NCBI GenBank assembly: GCA_965223115.1
Contig: OZ244982.1
Span: 1,612,001 to 1,676,000 of the forward strand
Reading direction: 5' to 3'
DNA length: 64,000 nt
Source: CBDCUI01 sp965223115
GTDB lineage: Bacteria; Pseudomonadota; Gammaproteobacteria; UBA4575
Positions 62,632 through 64,000 of this stretch are shown here, in pieces. The position numbers were made by a program, and so were the translations under genes. How positions within the stretch are numbered: position 1 is the first letter of the stretch; each line of letters begins with the position of its first letter. Under the pieces are notes generated by a model that saw only the letters and a list, made by a program, of their open reading frames with translations, searched no databases and was not told the origin of the DNA.

Positions 62632-62958
62632 TTATTCTTGCTTTAGCGAACCCTTAGGCAACACAGATGAGATAGAGTTCTTTTGCAGTTTAATGTGTAC
62701 GCCTTCGGCTATTTCAACCTTAATTGAATTTTCTCCAACTTTTAAAACCTTACCCATCATGCCACCACTGGTAACCACTTCATCACCTTTAGATAAAGAG
62801 CCAATCAGCTTTTGGTGATCTTTTTGGCGTTTTTGTTGTGGGCGTATAATCATGAAATACATAATGGCAAAAAATATGCCAATCATGATAAACATCGAAT
62901 AACCTGGATTTGCAGGTCCGGTAGCCGTTTCGGCCATTGCATCTGATATTAAAAACAT
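62632..62958 (-). CDS. yajC: YajC, SecDF-associated membrane protein
   Basis: 108 residues with one membrane helix (about 20-40) and the typical IRPQQKRQKDHQKLIGSLSKGD. YajC joins the SecDF holotranslocon. It precedes secD by 50-60 bp. Confidence 0.95.
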   Translation of the reverse strand: MFLISDAMAETATGPANPGYSMFIMIGIFFAIMYFMIIRPQQKRQKDHQKLIGSLSKGDEVVTSGGMMGKVLKVGENSIKVEIAEGVHIKLQKNSISSVLPKGSLKQE

Positions 62959-63028
62959 AAGCGTATTAGATTTAATCTTAAAATTTGCAGCGGCGTATTA
63001 TGCCATAGTATCTGTTTAGTGGGACTGA

Positions 63029-63135
63029 AGCGGAGTGAAAATGTTATGGGGAAAGCTTATGTAAGGTAATAATAGACGAAAAAATAGGATTTATTAGTTA
63101 TAAATGAGCATTTTGAGTCTATTTTTTTACACAAC
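63029..63135. repeat. Dispersed intergenic element between tgt and yajC
   Basis: AGCGGAGTG (63029), ATGAGCATTTTGAG (63104) and TATTTTTTTAC repeat blocks from 55344-55390. The spacing differs (66 versus 13 bp between the first two blocks), so it is likely a diverged or rearranged copy. Confidence 0.45.
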
Positions 63136-63155
63136 AGAAGCAAACACTATAATTG

Positions 63156-64000
63156 TCACTCTGTTTCAGACTGTTGGCGATAAAACTCCTGGCAATAATG
63201 ATCCAACTGTCCTTCAGTGATTGCCTGGCGTAGCTCATGCATAAGCGTTTGATAGTAATGTAAATTATGAATGGTATTCAGACGCACCCCCAGGATTTCG
63301 CCGCATTTATCCAAGTGCCTGAGATAAGAACGTGAATAATGTTGGCAGGTATAGCAACTACAACTCTCATCTATAGGGCGTGTATCCTCTCGATAGCGGC
63401 TATTACGAATCCTCAATAAGCCAAAGCGTGTATACAAGAAGCCAGTCCTTGCATTACGGGTAGGGATAACGCAATCAAACATGTCTACACCACGCTTTAC
63501 CGCTTCGATGATATCGTACGGTTTACCCACTCCCATCAAATAGCGTGGTTTATCCTTAGGCAAGTGCGAAATACTGGTCTCAAGCATAGCTTCTCGATCG
63601 CTTGCGTCTTCCCCAACCGATAAACCTCCAATGGCATAACCATCGAATTCCATATTCACTAGTTCGTTGGCACAATGTTGGCGTAAATCTGTATACATGC
63701 CACCTTGCACAATGCCAAACAAAGCACCGCTATGGTCACCATGTGCATCCTTACAGCGTTGCGCCCAGCGTAAAGACAACTCCATCGAAATCTTAGCTTT
63801 TTCAAATGTGGCTGGGTGTTCCGTACATTCATCCAGCACCATGATGACATCAGCATCCAATTGCTGTTGCACTTCAATGGCCAACTCCGGACTAAGAAAC
63901 ACCTTGGAACCATCCACAGGCGACTGAAATGATACCCCCTCTTCCGTCATCTTGCGCATGGCCGCTAAACTAAACACCTGAAAACCACCCGAATCTGTCA
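63156..64000 (-). CDS. tgt: Queuine tRNA-ribosyltransferase, C-terminal part (5' end outside window)
   Basis: The frame is open to the right edge; the first ATG at 63977 is internal, because the codons before it read DSGGFQVFSLAAM, the Tgt signature. Tgt exchanges guanine 34 for preQ1. MFDCVIPTRNARTG holds the catalytic Asp, and the zinc site is in CSCYTCQHYSRSYLRHL. About 280 residues are visible of some 375. It shares the queuosine pathway with queF (28.4 kb). Confidence 0.96.
   Translation of the reverse strand, partial: TDSGGFQVFSLAAMRKMTEEGVSFQSPVDGSKVFLSPELAIEVQQQLDADVIMVLDECTEHPATFEKAKISMELSLRWAQRCKDAHGDHSGALFGIVQGGMYTDLRQHCANELVNMEFDGYAIGGLSVGEDASDREAMLETSISHLPKDKPRYLMGVGKPYDIIEAVKRGVDMFDCVIPTRNARTGFLYTRFGLLRIRNSRYREDTRPIDESCSCYTCQHYSRSYLRHLDKCGEILGVRLNTIHNLHYYQTLMHELRQAITEGQLDHYCQEFYRQQSETE

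Noticed and set aside
1..64000. CRISPR arrays, tRNA or rRNA genes
   Set aside because: No spaced identical repeats were seen, and no cloverleaf-like or rRNA-like stretch was noticed on reading the spacers.

Overview
The window is an AT-rich chromosomal segment from a gammaproteobacterium. The markers are ZipA downstream of SMC, the rlmN-pilW-rodZ-hisS-yfgM-bamB-der block, a complete iscR-iscS-iscU-iscA-hscB-hscA-fdx-iscX operon, yajC-secD-secF next to tgt, Mpl, and ThiD/ThiE/HemL beside rubredoxin. I cannot assign a genus from the sequence. Both ends cut through genes: a ClC-type channel at the left and tgt at the right.

Layout. 0-4.2 kb: end of a ClC channel, hemJ, an NqrB/RnfD-like membrane protein with a Sel1 tail, a DUF1461-like membrane protein, and two decayed gene remnants. 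4.2-8.2 kb: an iron block with Fur-box-like sites in front of an outer-membrane porin, a periplasmic FMN-binding protein with an SGAT flavinylation motif, a PepSY membrane protein, bacterioferritin-associated ferredoxin and bacterioferritin. 8.2-14.4 kb: rppH, HAD phosphatase, PfkB kinase, class II aldolase, a 57-residue rubredoxin, thiD, thiE, hemL and a cupin. 14.4-30 kb: MsbA-like ABC exporter, thioredoxin, LON-domain protein, a Ser/Thr kinase joined to a cyclic-nucleotide-binding domain, mpl, an LpxA-like acyltransferase, PilZ, ligA-zipA-smc, queF and cysZ. 30-34.2 kb: YbjN-like protein, aminotransferase, ECF sigma factor with a membrane partner, two small proteins and a MarR regulator.

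34.2-42.4 kb is the accessory part. It holds a HicAB-type pair whose HicA lacks the usual catalytic histidine, a frameshifted REP-associated (Y1) transposase between inverted repeats, a Sel1-repeat protein, and an RHS/YD-repeat toxin-like protein split into two separately exported polypeptides. A 127-bp direct repeat, a copy of the 3' end of der, brackets the transposase-Sel1-RHS block. 42.3-64 kb returns to housekeeping genes on the minus strand, with PPK2 inserted between der and bamB.

Two stretches deserve most attention. One is the Fur-linked porin/flavoprotein/PepSY/Bfd/Bfr block, a plausible periplasmic flavin-based iron reduction and storage route. The other is the der-bracketed element carrying the split RHS system with a candidate Sel1 immunity gene. 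All functional statements come from reading motifs and gene order; no database search was possible.
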